Of a DNA stretch of 64,000 nucleotides, positions 25,589-35,520 are shown piece by piece. This DNA is from Flavihumibacter rivuli (lineage in GTDB: Bacteria > Bacteroidota > Bacteroidia > Chitinophagales > Chitinophagaceae). The position numbers were made by a program, and so were the translations under genes. The notes below the pieces were generated by a model. It had not been told where the DNA came from. It saw nothing but the letters and a program-made list of their open reading frames with translations, and searched no databases. The stretch spans positions 1,702,001 through 1,766,000 of the forward strand of contig NZ_CP092334.1 in NCBI RefSeq assembly GCF_018595685.2, in the 5' to 3' direction. Every line of letters begins with the position of its first letter. The stretch's first letter is position 1.

Positions 25589-27004
25589 TCAATGGGGCTT
25601 CCGGCTCCTGGCAATCGCATCAACCACCAATTGGTTCTGCAATATGGAAGGATGCAGCGCTACAAACTCCTTCAGGAGCTTGGGCGCTTTCTGCAGGGCC
25701 CTTTCCAGGTATAGGATGGCTTCCTTTGATTTACCAAGGGCAAACAGTATGGCGCTTTTGTAATATATAAACAAGGGTTTTCCTTCTGTATGGAACAAGG
25801 CTGCATCGGCTTGTTCCAGGGCTTCATCAAAAAAGTCCGCCAGGTAAAGGCAGCGGATCAGGGCCTCCCATCCGGTAGTGCCTTTGGGCTTCAAACTGAC
25901 AACGTTTGAAAAATACTGGATAGCTTCCCTGGTTTCCCCCAATTGGATCTTGCATTCTCCCATGGCAAGGTTGAATTCCGGTACAGATTTATGGATCTGC
26001 ATAGCAGATTCCAACTGCTTGACGGCCTGGGACCATTGCTGCTCGTTGATATAGGTACAGGCGATCTTATAATACAGCTTGCTGTCATCCGGATTCAGGT
26101 GCGAGGCCTTGCGGTAATAAAACCTTGCCTGGGCATAATTTTTCAACTTATCATAACAATGTCCTATTGCCTCATAGATCACATCCTCGGGGCGGGTCAA
26201 TTCAAGTACCTTTTCCAGCACTTCTATAGCATCCCTGAATTTCCGCAGCCGGATATAGGCATCCCCCATGTTCCGGTACGCATAATCGAATTTTTCATCG
26301 ATAGTGATGGCGAATTTGTAGGCATCAATAGACTTCTCATACAATTTTAAGCCCTGGTAGGCTGCCGCCAGGTTGAACCATGCCAATTCATTATAAGGGT
26401 AATCATCAACAATGTGCTGGTGCAACCTTATACTTTCCTCGTTCCTGCCGGTAAAATCTGTCCAGAAGCAGATCTTATATAAAGCCTCCTCATTGGTCGG
26501 CTCCTGCTCCAGGATCAGTTTAAGGCAGTCAAATATCTTATCAAACTCTTCATAATCATCATACACATCAGCCAACTCAAATAGCAGTTCGATCCTCTCC
26601 TCTCCCTCAAAAAACGCAAGGGCATTTTCAAGTAATTCCACAGCCTTTTCCTGCTGGTCAAGGGCAAGATAGGCATCGGTGCGTAGGATGAACAGGTTGA
26701 TATCAGAATTATCCAGCAGTTCCGCGAGATCCAGCACATTCAGGGCATCCTGGTAGCGCCGGGTTGCGATCATGATATCGGCCTTACGTAAAAGCAGGCT
26801 GGACGAATAGGGGAACTGCTCCACAGCCATATCGCAGGCTTCCATCGCCTGGGACAGGTCTTCTTGCTCATCAAAATAGTTGATAATCTTCTCGAAGGAT
26901 TCCTCATCAAGGAAGGAGTAAGAAAGGCCGGCTTTTCGATCCTGGTACTGTCTCAGCAACTCCTCAATTTCCTCTTTATCCTGGCGAAAGGGGTTTTCTT
27001 TCAT
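25589..27004 (-). CDS. Tetratricopeptide repeat protein
   Basis: 471 residues, no signal peptide. Consecutive TPR helix pairs run from about residue 30 to 440, for example AWFNLAAAYQGLKLYEKSIDAYKFAI, AYRNMGDAYIRLRKFRDAIEVLEKVL and VIYEAIGHCYDKLKNYAQARFYYRKA. It is a cytoplasmic scaffold for protein-protein contact; partners are unknown. It is first in a row with the comA homologue (78 bases on) and aroE. Confidence 0.9.
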   Translation of the reverse strand: MKENPFRQDKEEIEELLRQYQDRKAGLSYSFLDEESFEKIINYFDEQEDLSQAMEACDMAVEQFPYSSSLLLRKADIMIATRRYQDALNVLDLAELLDNSDINLFILRTDAYLALDQQEKAVELLENALAFFEGEERIELLFELADVYDDYEEFDKIFDCLKLILEQEPTNEEALYKICFWTDFTGRNEESIRLHQHIVDDYPYNELAWFNLAAAYQGLKLYEKSIDAYKFAITIDEKFDYAYRNMGDAYIRLRKFRDAIEVLEKVLELTRPEDVIYEAIGHCYDKLKNYAQARFYYRKASHLNPDDSKLYYKIACTYINEQQWSQAVKQLESAMQIHKSVPEFNLAMGECKIQLGETREAIQYFSNVVSLKPKGTTGWEALIRCLYLADFFDEALEQADAALFHTEGKPLFIYYKSAILFALGKSKEAILYLERALQKAPKLLKEFVALHPSILQNQLVVDAIARSRKPH

Positions 27005-27135
27005 GTAGTTTGCGTTATCCTAATATAAGCCAATCGGTAAAAAAATCCAATTAATTGTAACAAATTTTACTACCAAACGTTAATATCATATTAAAAGAAA
27101 TGATAAACGGTTAGGTATTTAGGAAAATATTTGCT

Positions 27136-27143
27136 TATTTTTG
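27136..27143 (+). promoter_or_regulatory. TATTTTTG -7 element that decides a start
   Basis: Exact TAnnTTTG. Transcription would begin near 27150, downstream of the first in-frame ATG (27148). This favours the ATG at 27184, which also gives a proper signal peptide. Confidence 0.65.
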
Positions 27144-27183
27144 TGTCATGTTTAACTCCTTAACCATATTCAAACCTTGCTCC

Positions 27184-27528
27184 ATGCGGAAAGCGGCTGC
27201 CCTTGCGCTGCTTACCAGTGTAGCTATGCTTGGATTTGCCAGTATGGGCGGGGAGAAGAAAAAAAAGGGCAATTCTTCCATAACCGGTAATTTCACCCCG
27301 ATCAGGACCACATCTGGTTTCACCTTAAAATCTGGTCCATCTTATAAAGGAAGCCTGACTTTCCACCAGGAAAAAAACCAAGGCTACATGGTATATAATT
27401 CCCTGGTGACCTTCCAGAAAGGAAATACAACCTATATCCTTCCTTTCAACCACAAGATCAACGCTGCAAAGCCCAACCAAGCGAGCAATCTTCAACTCCT
27501 CAAGTTGAAGGTAAGGATGCATAAATAA
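27184..27528 (+). CDS. Small exported basic protein, unknown function
   Basis: 114 residues from 27184: MRKAAALALLTSVAMLGFASMG is a signal peptide. The mature part is rich in Lys, Ser, Thr and Asn with alternating hydrophobic residues, consistent with a small beta protein ending LQLLKLKVRMHK. No family recognised. It converges with the gene at 27542 with only 13 bases between them. Confidence 0.65.
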   Translation: MRKAAALALLTSVAMLGFASMGGEKKKKGNSSITGNFTPIRTTSGFTLKSGPSYKGSLTFHQEKNQGYMVYNSLVTFQKGNTTYILPFNHKINAAKPNQASNLQLLKLKVRMHK

Positions 27529-27541
27529 CCTAAAAGCGTTT

Positions 27542-28201
27542 TTAATTTTTCCTTGGTCGCTTACTTTCCTCGTAAGTCATTTCCCTATACCCTGTCTTAG
27601 GGATATCAAACTTTGAAACCGGCACAGGATTCAGGTTTACCTGGGCAACCACGTAACGAATATTGACTTTACCCTGTTGGTATTCGTACTCAAGTGGCAG
27701 TCCTTTCAAGGCCTTGAATTGCGCATTGTAATCGTCATTCTCAGGAATGATATCCGCTGTATACCAAACTGCAAATGTGCTACCATCTTTCATCCTGGCC
27801 TCTGCCTTGGTGCAGGAATATCCAGCCAGTACCTTTTTTTCATTAGTTGACACAAATTCTACCCCTTCATACTTCTTGTTCTTGTCCTTCCAGTCCGCAG
27901 CAGTCATCCTGATCAGCAATTTCTGGCCGCCCACTTCCTGCAAAACAACAGCAGCCCCTGTTCGGGAATCATGGATGGTTACGAAAGAAGCCAACGCGCT
28001 GACCATTTCGGACCTGCTCAGGTTGCCTTTCAGGTAAACCGTTGAAGTAGCGCCATCGAAAGCATCTGCAAGCTTCGGCTCATTGCTGCCTGTATTAACA
28101 ATCGCATCATAGACGATAGTAATATCAGATACTTTCTTTTGCGACCTGGAGGGCATAAATGCAACCAGCAGGACAAATAGGAACAATAAAGATTTTTTCA
28201 T
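27542..28201 (-). CDS. Exported protein, GLPGLI/DUF4412-like
   Basis: 219 residues. Signal peptide MKKSLLFLFVLLVAFMPSRS. The mature region has the order VYLKGNLSRSEM, then KKVLAGYSCTKAEARMKDGSTFAVWYTADI, then KGLPLEYEY and a C-terminal TGYREMTYEE. This layout (strand, Cys-containing -GY.C..A- strand, WYT.DI) is that of the DUF4412/GLPGLI exported proteins of Bacteroidota. Function unknown; monocistronic, before yidC. Confidence 0.65.
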   Translation of the reverse strand: MKKSLLFLFVLLVAFMPSRSQKKVSDITIVYDAIVNTGSNEPKLADAFDGATSTVYLKGNLSRSEMVSALASFVTIHDSRTGAAVVLQEVGGQKLLIRMTAADWKDKNKKYEGVEFVSTNEKKVLAGYSCTKAEARMKDGSTFAVWYTADIIPENDDYNAQFKALKGLPLEYEYQQGKVNIRYVVAQVNLNPVPVSKFDIPKTGYREMTYEESKRPRKN

Positions 28202-28319
28202 GCCTCTATCAATATAATCCAGACGGCAATTTGCACCGCTTAGTTGTCTAAAATAAGAAAGACCTGCCTATTTTGATGAATAAGTGGCAGGTCTTTGGTT
28301 TTTATTTTGGGCTATGTGC

Positions 28320-30161
28320 CTATTTTCCTTTTTTCTGCTGCATATCCTGCATGCGCTTCTGGGTATCCTGCATTTGCTCCAATCTTTCCTGCCACTTTGA
28401 TTTACCCTTTGGTTTACTCCTATTCTCTGCGATCTGTGCTACGATCTTATCATGGTTAATGATATAATTCTGGATCACCCATTGCAGGACCAGGGTGATC
28501 ACGTTTGAAACCGTGTAATACCAGGTAAGGGCGGATGGCAGCCTGTTGAAGAAAATCAACAGCATGAACGGGAAGATATAGGGCATATACTTCAACATCG
28601 GATTGTTCTGGTCCGGTGTCATGTTCATGTTGTAGATAGAGATCAGGAAGCTGGTTCCTACTGCCAGCAGGGTGAACAAACTGATATGGTCACCAAACCC
28701 AAGTGGAATGGTGAAGGGCAATTTGGCGATCACGTCATATACAGACAGGTCCTTTGCCCAGAGGAAACTCTCACCCCTTAGTGCAACACTTGAGTTAAAG
28801 AAGCTATACAGGGCAAAGAAGATAGGGATCTGTAGCAAAGCGGGTATACATCCACCCAATGGGTTAACCCCTGCTTCCCTGAAGAGCTTCATTTGTTCCA
28901 TTCCAAACTGCTGTTGGTCGTCACCATATTTCTGCCGCAGGGCATCGATTTCCGGACGCAGCGCCTTCATTTTTGCACCGCTCAGGTAGCTGGAATATAC
29001 GAGTGGCGAAGTAAGCAACCTGATAAAGAGGGTAAGCAGCGCGATCACAATACCATAACTACCTATGAACTTCTTGAAGAAGTCAAATACAGGCATCACA
29101 ATGAACTGGTTAATGGGACGAACGAAGGAGTAGAAACCCTGGCCAAGGTTTACGATCTTATCCATCTTGGCGACACCCTGGCTTTTCAGGATCTTATAAT
29201 CATTGGGGCCAAAATAAAACTGCATGGGGATGGATGCCATATTTCCGGCAGTCACCTTATACTGCAAATTGGCTTTTGCTGCAACGATCAGGTCTGTTGT
29301 GTCATCACCCGGACTGGTCCAATCAACCTGGGCAGTATTGAACTTGTTCTTGGCAACAAGGGTTACATTGAAAAACTGCTGCTTGATACTCAACCAATCA
29401 ACCGTATTATCAAATTTCTTGGAATCATTGGAAAAGAGGTTGAAATAATCATATTCACCATCCTCAACCAAAACCAGTTGGGATTGCTGCCTTTCATACT
29501 TTACATCCGACTCCAATTGCTTGGCATCAACGGTCCATTGCAAATTGAAGTTCCCCTGTGACAATAATGATCCAGCTCCCGCCATCTCCACATTCCAATC
29601 AACCATATAGTGGTTGGGCTTAATGGTATATTGGTGCAAAATGGTCTCACCATTGTTGCCGGTAACGGAATAGGTAATGGTTTGCGTGCCGTCTGCGGCC
29701 TTCTGTATCCCTTTAAGGTCAAAGAACAGCTCTCCAGACTGGGTGCTTTGGTTGGCACCGGTATTAACAGGGTAACTTACTTTATCATTTCCTTCGTGCA
29801 GGAGGTGCACAAGGCTGCCATCAGCTTTCTTATAGTTCTTCAGGGTAACATCATATGGCTGGCCACCCTTATTGGTGAACCTGATGGCCATCAATTCGTT
29901 TTCCACTACCTGGAAAGATTCCTGGCCTGCGATAGCTCGTGCCCAACCGGTAGCATTACTATCCACCGCTGCAATTGCAGCAGCCGTATCCACCTTTGCT
30001 TTTTTAACAGCCACAGCCTTGGCTGCTTCTACCTTCCTGATTGAATCCTCATAAGCCTGCTTCTTTATTTGCAGCTCCTGGCTGTTCCTGGAAGCGACAA
30101 AGAGATAAACAAACAAAAGAACACCTAACAGCACAAAACCAATGATAGTGTTGCGATCCAT
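28320..30161 (-). CDS. yidC: Membrane protein insertase YidC
   Basis: 613 residues from MDRNTIIGFVLLG at 30161, the normal start in this phylum; an in-frame ATG three codons upstream is less likely. TM1 is residues 4-23, followed by a large periplasmic beta domain (to ~350). The insertase core is at ~355-580: RLLTSPLVYSSYLSGAKMKALRPEIDALRQKY, EAGVNPLGGCIPALLQIPIFFALYSFF and the late TM helices. The C-terminal tail is Lys/Gln rich and may contact ribosomes. It inserts proteins with or without SecYEG. It lies downstream of pyrG, separated by a terminator. Confidence 0.97.
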   Translation of the reverse strand: MDRNTIIGFVLLGVLLFVYLFVASRNSQELQIKKQAYEDSIRKVEAAKAVAVKKAKVDTAAAIAAVDSNATGWARAIAGQESFQVVENELMAIRFTNKGGQPYDVTLKNYKKADGSLVHLLHEGNDKVSYPVNTGANQSTQSGELFFDLKGIQKAADGTQTITYSVTGNNGETILHQYTIKPNHYMVDWNVEMAGAGSLLSQGNFNLQWTVDAKQLESDVKYERQQSQLVLVEDGEYDYFNLFSNDSKKFDNTVDWLSIKQQFFNVTLVAKNKFNTAQVDWTSPGDDTTDLIVAAKANLQYKVTAGNMASIPMQFYFGPNDYKILKSQGVAKMDKIVNLGQGFYSFVRPINQFIVMPVFDFFKKFIGSYGIVIALLTLFIRLLTSPLVYSSYLSGAKMKALRPEIDALRQKYGDDQQQFGMEQMKLFREAGVNPLGGCIPALLQIPIFFALYSFFNSSVALRGESFLWAKDLSVYDVIAKLPFTIPLGFGDHISLFTLLAVGTSFLISIYNMNMTPDQNNPMLKYMPYIFPFMLLIFFNRLPSALTWYYTVSNVITLVLQWVIQNYIINHDKIVAQIAENRSKPKGKSKWQERLEQMQDTQKRMQDMQQKKGK

Positions 30162-30191
30162 GCTTTGCATGCAGTAATTTTTTTAGAGGTG

Positions 30192-30199
30192 CAAAGATA
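30192..30199 (-). promoter_or_regulatory. Candidate -7 element (TATCTTTG) of yidC
   Basis: Exact TAnnTTTG 30 bases upstream of the yidC start on the minus strand; the predicted leader is ~25 nt. Confidence 0.65.
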
Positions 30200-30271
30200 G
30201 GCTTTACACCTTGGTTTAGCGAAAGCGGAATATTTTTTACGGTAGAAGGGGGCCACAACCCGGAATTAGGC

Positions 30272-30300
30272 AAAAAAACAAGGGCCCGAATGGGCCCTTG
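30272..30300 (-). terminator. Terminator of pyrG
   Basis: Minus strand CAAGGGCCC, ATTC loop, GGGCCCTTG, then a T-run. It separates pyrG from yidC. Confidence 0.9.
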
Positions 30301-30311
30301 ACTTATGAAAA

Positions 30312-32280
<1,969 letters not shown>

Positions 32281-33120
32281 ATGAATAGGTTTTTCTCCTT
32301 CTTCGCAGCTCTCCTTTTTTCAGGTACTGCGTTTGCCCAAACGGAATTATCCTGCTGCGCGGCCTCTTCCACCCAGGCATTTGCCCAAAATGCAGGTAAT
32401 GCCAATTTCCGCATGAGCCATGATGAACCACTCCCCTTTCATTATGAAAGTGAATCCGGCAAGGATATTTCCTTTGCCACCAGTGATGGCAAAACCGGCC
32501 ATGGCTGGGAAGTAAAGGCTGCAAAGCCAACAGACTACTATTTGTTCGTGATCCATGAATGGTGGGGCTTGAACGATTATATCAAGCAGGAAGCTGAAAA
32601 AATGGGTAGGGACCTCGGGATCAATGTCATTGCCATAGACCTCTATGATAACAAGGTCGCGACCACCCGGGAGGAAGCTGCCAAGGCCATGCAGGCTGTT
32701 TCTACAGAAAGGGCAACAGCCATCATTCAGGGGGCATTCACCTATGCCGGCAAGAAGGCAAAAGTATTTACAGTAGGTTGGTGCTTTGGTGGTGGCTGGA
32801 GTTTGCAGACCGCTATGATCGGTGGCAAACAAACTGCTGGAGCCATTATGTATTATGGCCAGCCGGAAAAGGATGTTGAAAAATTGAAAACCATAAACTT
32901 TGACGTCCTTGGCTTTTTCGCCAACCAGGACCAATGGCCCAGCCCAAAGGTAGTGGATGAGTTTGCGGAAAATATGCAGAAGGCCGGCAAGAAATTACTG
33001 CTCAACAGGTATGAGGCCACCCACGCCTTTGCCAACCCCAGTAACCCTAACTTCAACAAGGAAGCAACAGAAGATGCTTACAAAAAGCTGCTTGCTTTTG
33101 TCAGGGAAAGGATGAAGTAA
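32281..33120 (+). CDS. Dienelactone hydrolase family protein, exported
   Basis: 279 residues from the ATG at 32281, which begins a signal peptide (MNRFFSFFAALLFSGTAFAQ). Alpha/beta hydrolase with nucleophile C168 in GWCFGGGW, D217 in ANQDQW and H248 in ATHAF, the Cys-Asp-His triad of dienelactone hydrolases. HEWWGLNDYIKQEAEKMGRDLG is the usual oxyanion/helix block. Export is unusual for an aromatic-pathway enzyme, so a general periplasmic esterase role is more likely. Confidence 0.9.
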   Translation: MNRFFSFFAALLFSGTAFAQTELSCCAASSTQAFAQNAGNANFRMSHDEPLPFHYESESGKDISFATSDGKTGHGWEVKAAKPTDYYLFVIHEWWGLNDYIKQEAEKMGRDLGINVIAIDLYDNKVATTREEAAKAMQAVSTERATAIIQGAFTYAGKKAKVFTVGWCFGGGWSLQTAMIGGKQTAGAIMYYGQPEKDVEKLKTINFDVLGFFANQDQWPSPKVVDEFAENMQKAGKKLLLNRYEATHAFANPSNPNFNKEATEDAYKKLLAFVRERMK

Positions 33121-33151
33121 TTACTCAAAGAGCTGGTAATTCATAAAAAAA

Positions 33152-33186
33152 TGATAGGCACCCGGATATCCTGGTGCCTATTTTTC
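33152..33186. terminator. Bidirectional terminator
   Basis: ATAGGCACC, loop, GGTGCCTAT followed by TTTTT, and preceded by an A-run, so it can act in both directions: for the hydrolase gene (+) and the small ORF at 33212 (-). Confidence 0.85.
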
Positions 33187-33211
33187 CTTTTGGTGATTAT
33201 TGCTAAATAGG

Positions 33212-33388
33212 TTAATTCAACGCGGTATGCATCGGTTTTGCAGTAATGGGTGTAGCCTTGATCAATCCGGACTGGTTTCTTTGCATCAGGATATCCTTGA
33301 TCTCACCTGCCCTATCTTTATTTGAGTGTAACCAAACTATCGCCAATATCTCAGCCAACAATACCCATAAACTAAGATTTTTCTTCAT
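33212..33388 (-). CDS. Small membrane peptide (58 residues)
   Basis: A short frame from the ATG at 33388: a basic start MKKN, one hydrophobic segment LSLWVLLAEILAIVWL, then a polar tail ending TALN. It fits a single-pass inner-membrane peptide. Support: it fills an otherwise empty 430-base gap, starts with MKKN like real exported proteins, and ends just before a bidirectional terminator. No family known to me. It is too short for composition to be decisive. Confidence 0.5.
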   Translation of the reverse strand: MKKNLSLWVLLAEILAIVWLHSNKDRAGEIKDILMQRNQSGLIKATPITAKPMHTALN

Positions 33389-33553
33389 AAATTTTTCAGA
33401 GGTTCGTTAATAGTAATAAGGAATAACGGCGATGCGAAAATATTACAAAAAATAATTATCTCCAAAACTAACCCTGTTCTTCTCCATTTCTTAACGCTGC
33501 CGGTCAATTATTTATTATTTAATCTTCTATTAATCTTTTTTTTATGCCGTTTT

Positions 33554-34348
33554 TTAGCCAGTCTGAATTTTAATGTAGCTGGCAGCAATTCCTTTGATTA
33601 AGGAAGAACTAAATCCCTGGTGCTCCATTTCATTAAGACCGGCGATGGTACAACCTTTTGGTGTAGTCACTTTATCTATCTCCTGCTCAGGATGCGATCC
33701 TTTCTGCAGTAATAGTTCAGCAGCCCCCTTAACGGTTTGCGCTGCAATGAGGCTGGCTGTTGCCGCATCAAACCCAATTTCTATTCCTCCCTGGATATTG
33801 GCCCTGATGTAACGCATGGCATAAGCTGTACCACATGCCCCAAGTACCGTAGCAGCATCCATCAGTTTTTCATCGATCACCGCTACCCTTCCCAATTGGT
33901 TGAAAAGTGCTGAAACCCAGTCCACCAATCCAGCATCGGCTTTCTTATACGCTATACAGGTCATGCTCTCCCGGATCGCAATCGCCGTATTGGGCATTGC
34001 CCTGAAAACAGCCACCGGAATGGGTATCTCACTGGCAATTTCTTCAATGGAAACCCCTGTCACAACAGAAATGAGGGAATGCGCCGGGGTTATTTCAGCA
34101 GCCAATTCCTTCAATACTTCTTTTACCTGGAAAGGCTTTACCGCCAGTATTACAACCTCACTCCTACTCACTGCAGCCCTGTTGTCATTGGTTACATTGA
34201 TGCCTTTTTGCTGGAAAGGCTGCAGAAGGGTAGTGTTGCGACGGGTAATGGTAATGGCAGCCGGCTCAGTGAAGCCAGATGCCAGTAGACCTTCAGCTAT
34301 TGAAATCCCGAGGTTACCACCACCAATAATGGCTATTTTCTTTTGCAT
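33554..34348 (-). CDS. proC: Pyrroline-5-carboxylate reductase
   Basis: 264 residues. Rossmann motif AIIGGGNLGISIAEGLL, VILAVKPFQVKEVL, the hinge FRAMPNTAIAIRESMTCI and the C-terminal dimerisation block GACGTAYAMRYI ... TTPKGCTIAGLNEMEHQGF. Last step of proline synthesis (NADPH-dependent). Confidence 0.95.
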   Translation of the reverse strand: MQKKIAIIGGGNLGISIAEGLLASGFTEPAAITITRRNTTLLQPFQQKGINVTNDNRAAVSRSEVVILAVKPFQVKEVLKELAAEITPAHSLISVVTGVSIEEIASEIPIPVAVFRAMPNTAIAIRESMTCIAYKKADAGLVDWVSALFNQLGRVAVIDEKLMDAATVLGACGTAYAMRYIRANIQGGIEIGFDAATASLIAAQTVKGAAELLLQKGSHPEQEIDKVTTPKGCTIAGLNEMEHQGFSSSLIKGIAASYIKIQTG

Positions 34349-34359
34349 ACATATGGGTT

Positions 34360-34394
34360 AAAAAAATGCCACCACAGTCATCCTGTGATGGCAG
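34360..34394 (-). terminator. Terminator of hldD
   Basis: Minus strand GCCATCACAG, GATGA loop, CTGTGGTGGC with one mismatch, then a T-run. It lies between hldD and proC. Confidence 0.75.
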
Positions 34395-34417
34395 CAATCT
34401 TTCCCAAATATACTTAA

Positions 34418-35398
34418 TTAATAGTATTTAGCCTTGCTTAAATAATTCCTGACGTAATCATCCACCCCTTCCTCCAGGGAGTAAAAAGCCTCTCGATAAC
34501 CCGCATTCCTCAATTTTTGCATATTGGCCTCAGTAAAATACTGGTATTTGTCGCGGATGTCCTCCGGCATATCTATGAATTGGATATGAGGCTCCAGGTC
34601 CAGGCCTTTGAATGTAGACCTTACCAGGTCCTCAAACGTGCGGGCTTTCCCTGTTCCCAGGTTATAGATCCCGGAAGCTGGCTGATGTTCCATCAACCAC
34701 ATACAAACCTTTAAGACATCCTTCACGTACACAAAGTCACGCAATTGCTGACCATCCTTGAACTCCGGCCTGTGGGAACGGAATAACTTCACTTCCCCAT
34801 CCTTCCTGATCTGGTTGAAGGAATGCCAGATGACACTGGCCATCCTTCCTTTATGGTATTCGTTGGGTCCATACACATTGAAAAACTTCAATCCTGCCCA
34901 GAAGGGAGGATGGCAGGCCTCGTGCAATACCCATTTATCGAATTCATTCTTGGAAACGCCATAAGGATTTAATGGTTTAAGGGCTGGGATGATCTCATGG
35001 CTATCCTCATAACCCAACTCCCCTCCACCATATGTTGCTGCACTTGATGCGTATACCAATGGGATATTGTGGACCACACAATAATTCCAGACCTTTTGGG
35101 AATACTCCACGTTCAACTCCTGGTGAATGGCATAATTGAACTCAGTAGTATCCGTTTTGGCACCAATATGAAAGATGAAATCTATTGTTGGTTTATGTTC
35201 ATTCAGCCATTCAAAAAACACGGATCGCTCAATCTTCTCCAAAAATTTTTTGCCTTCCAGGTTGGGCTTTTTGTCCGCCCTTGAAAAATCATCCACAAGG
35301 ATAAGGTTATTGAACCCCTTTAGGTTTAGGTATCCTACAAGGCATGAGCCGATGAACCCGGCAGCACCGGTTACAACTATTACTGCATTTGTATTCAT
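34418..35398 (-). CDS. hldD: ADP-L-glycero-D-manno-heptose-6-epimerase
   Basis: 326 residues, extended SDR fold. NADP site TGAAGFIGSCL near the N-terminus, ASSAATYGGG and the catalytic Tyr-Lys in NPYGVSKNEFDKW, plus FFNVYGPNEYHKGRMAS and YNLGTGKARTF. It forms the heptose precursor for lipopolysaccharide inner core. The TAnnTTTG element nearly abuts the start codon. Confidence 0.95.
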   Translation of the reverse strand: MNTNAVIVVTGAAGFIGSCLVGYLNLKGFNNLILVDDFSRADKKPNLEGKKFLEKIERSVFFEWLNEHKPTIDFIFHIGAKTDTTEFNYAIHQELNVEYSQKVWNYCVVHNIPLVYASSAATYGGGELGYEDSHEIIPALKPLNPYGVSKNEFDKWVLHEACHPPFWAGLKFFNVYGPNEYHKGRMASVIWHSFNQIRKDGEVKLFRSHRPEFKDGQQLRDFVYVKDVLKVCMWLMEHQPASGIYNLGTGKARTFEDLVRSTFKGLDLEPHIQFIDMPEDIRDKYQYFTEANMQKLRNAGYREAFYSLEEGVDDYVRNYLSKAKYY

Positions 35399-35402
35399 GG
35401 AC

Positions 35403-35410
35403 CAAATTTA
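35403..35410 (-). promoter_or_regulatory. TAAATTTG -7 element directly before hldD
   Basis: Exact TAnnTTTG ending only 4 bases upstream of the ATG (35396-35398). With the usual spacing, transcription would start at or within the start codon, which implies a leaderless mRNA or a different promoter in use. Confidence 0.5.
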
Positions 35411-35457
35411 GGCAAGAAACATGGGCCGATACTCAAGTTTCTATTGATAAGGCATAA

Positions 35458-35492
35458 TAAAAAAGCATACCCCTTTTGAAGGGATATGCTGA
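35458..35492 (-). terminator. Terminator of purL
   Basis: Minus strand AGCATATCCCTTC, AAAA loop, GGGGTATGCT then TTTTTT, 30-60 bases after the purL stop. Confidence 0.85.
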
Positions 35493-35520
35493 CAATTATT
35501 TCCAAAACATCTTACCGGGC

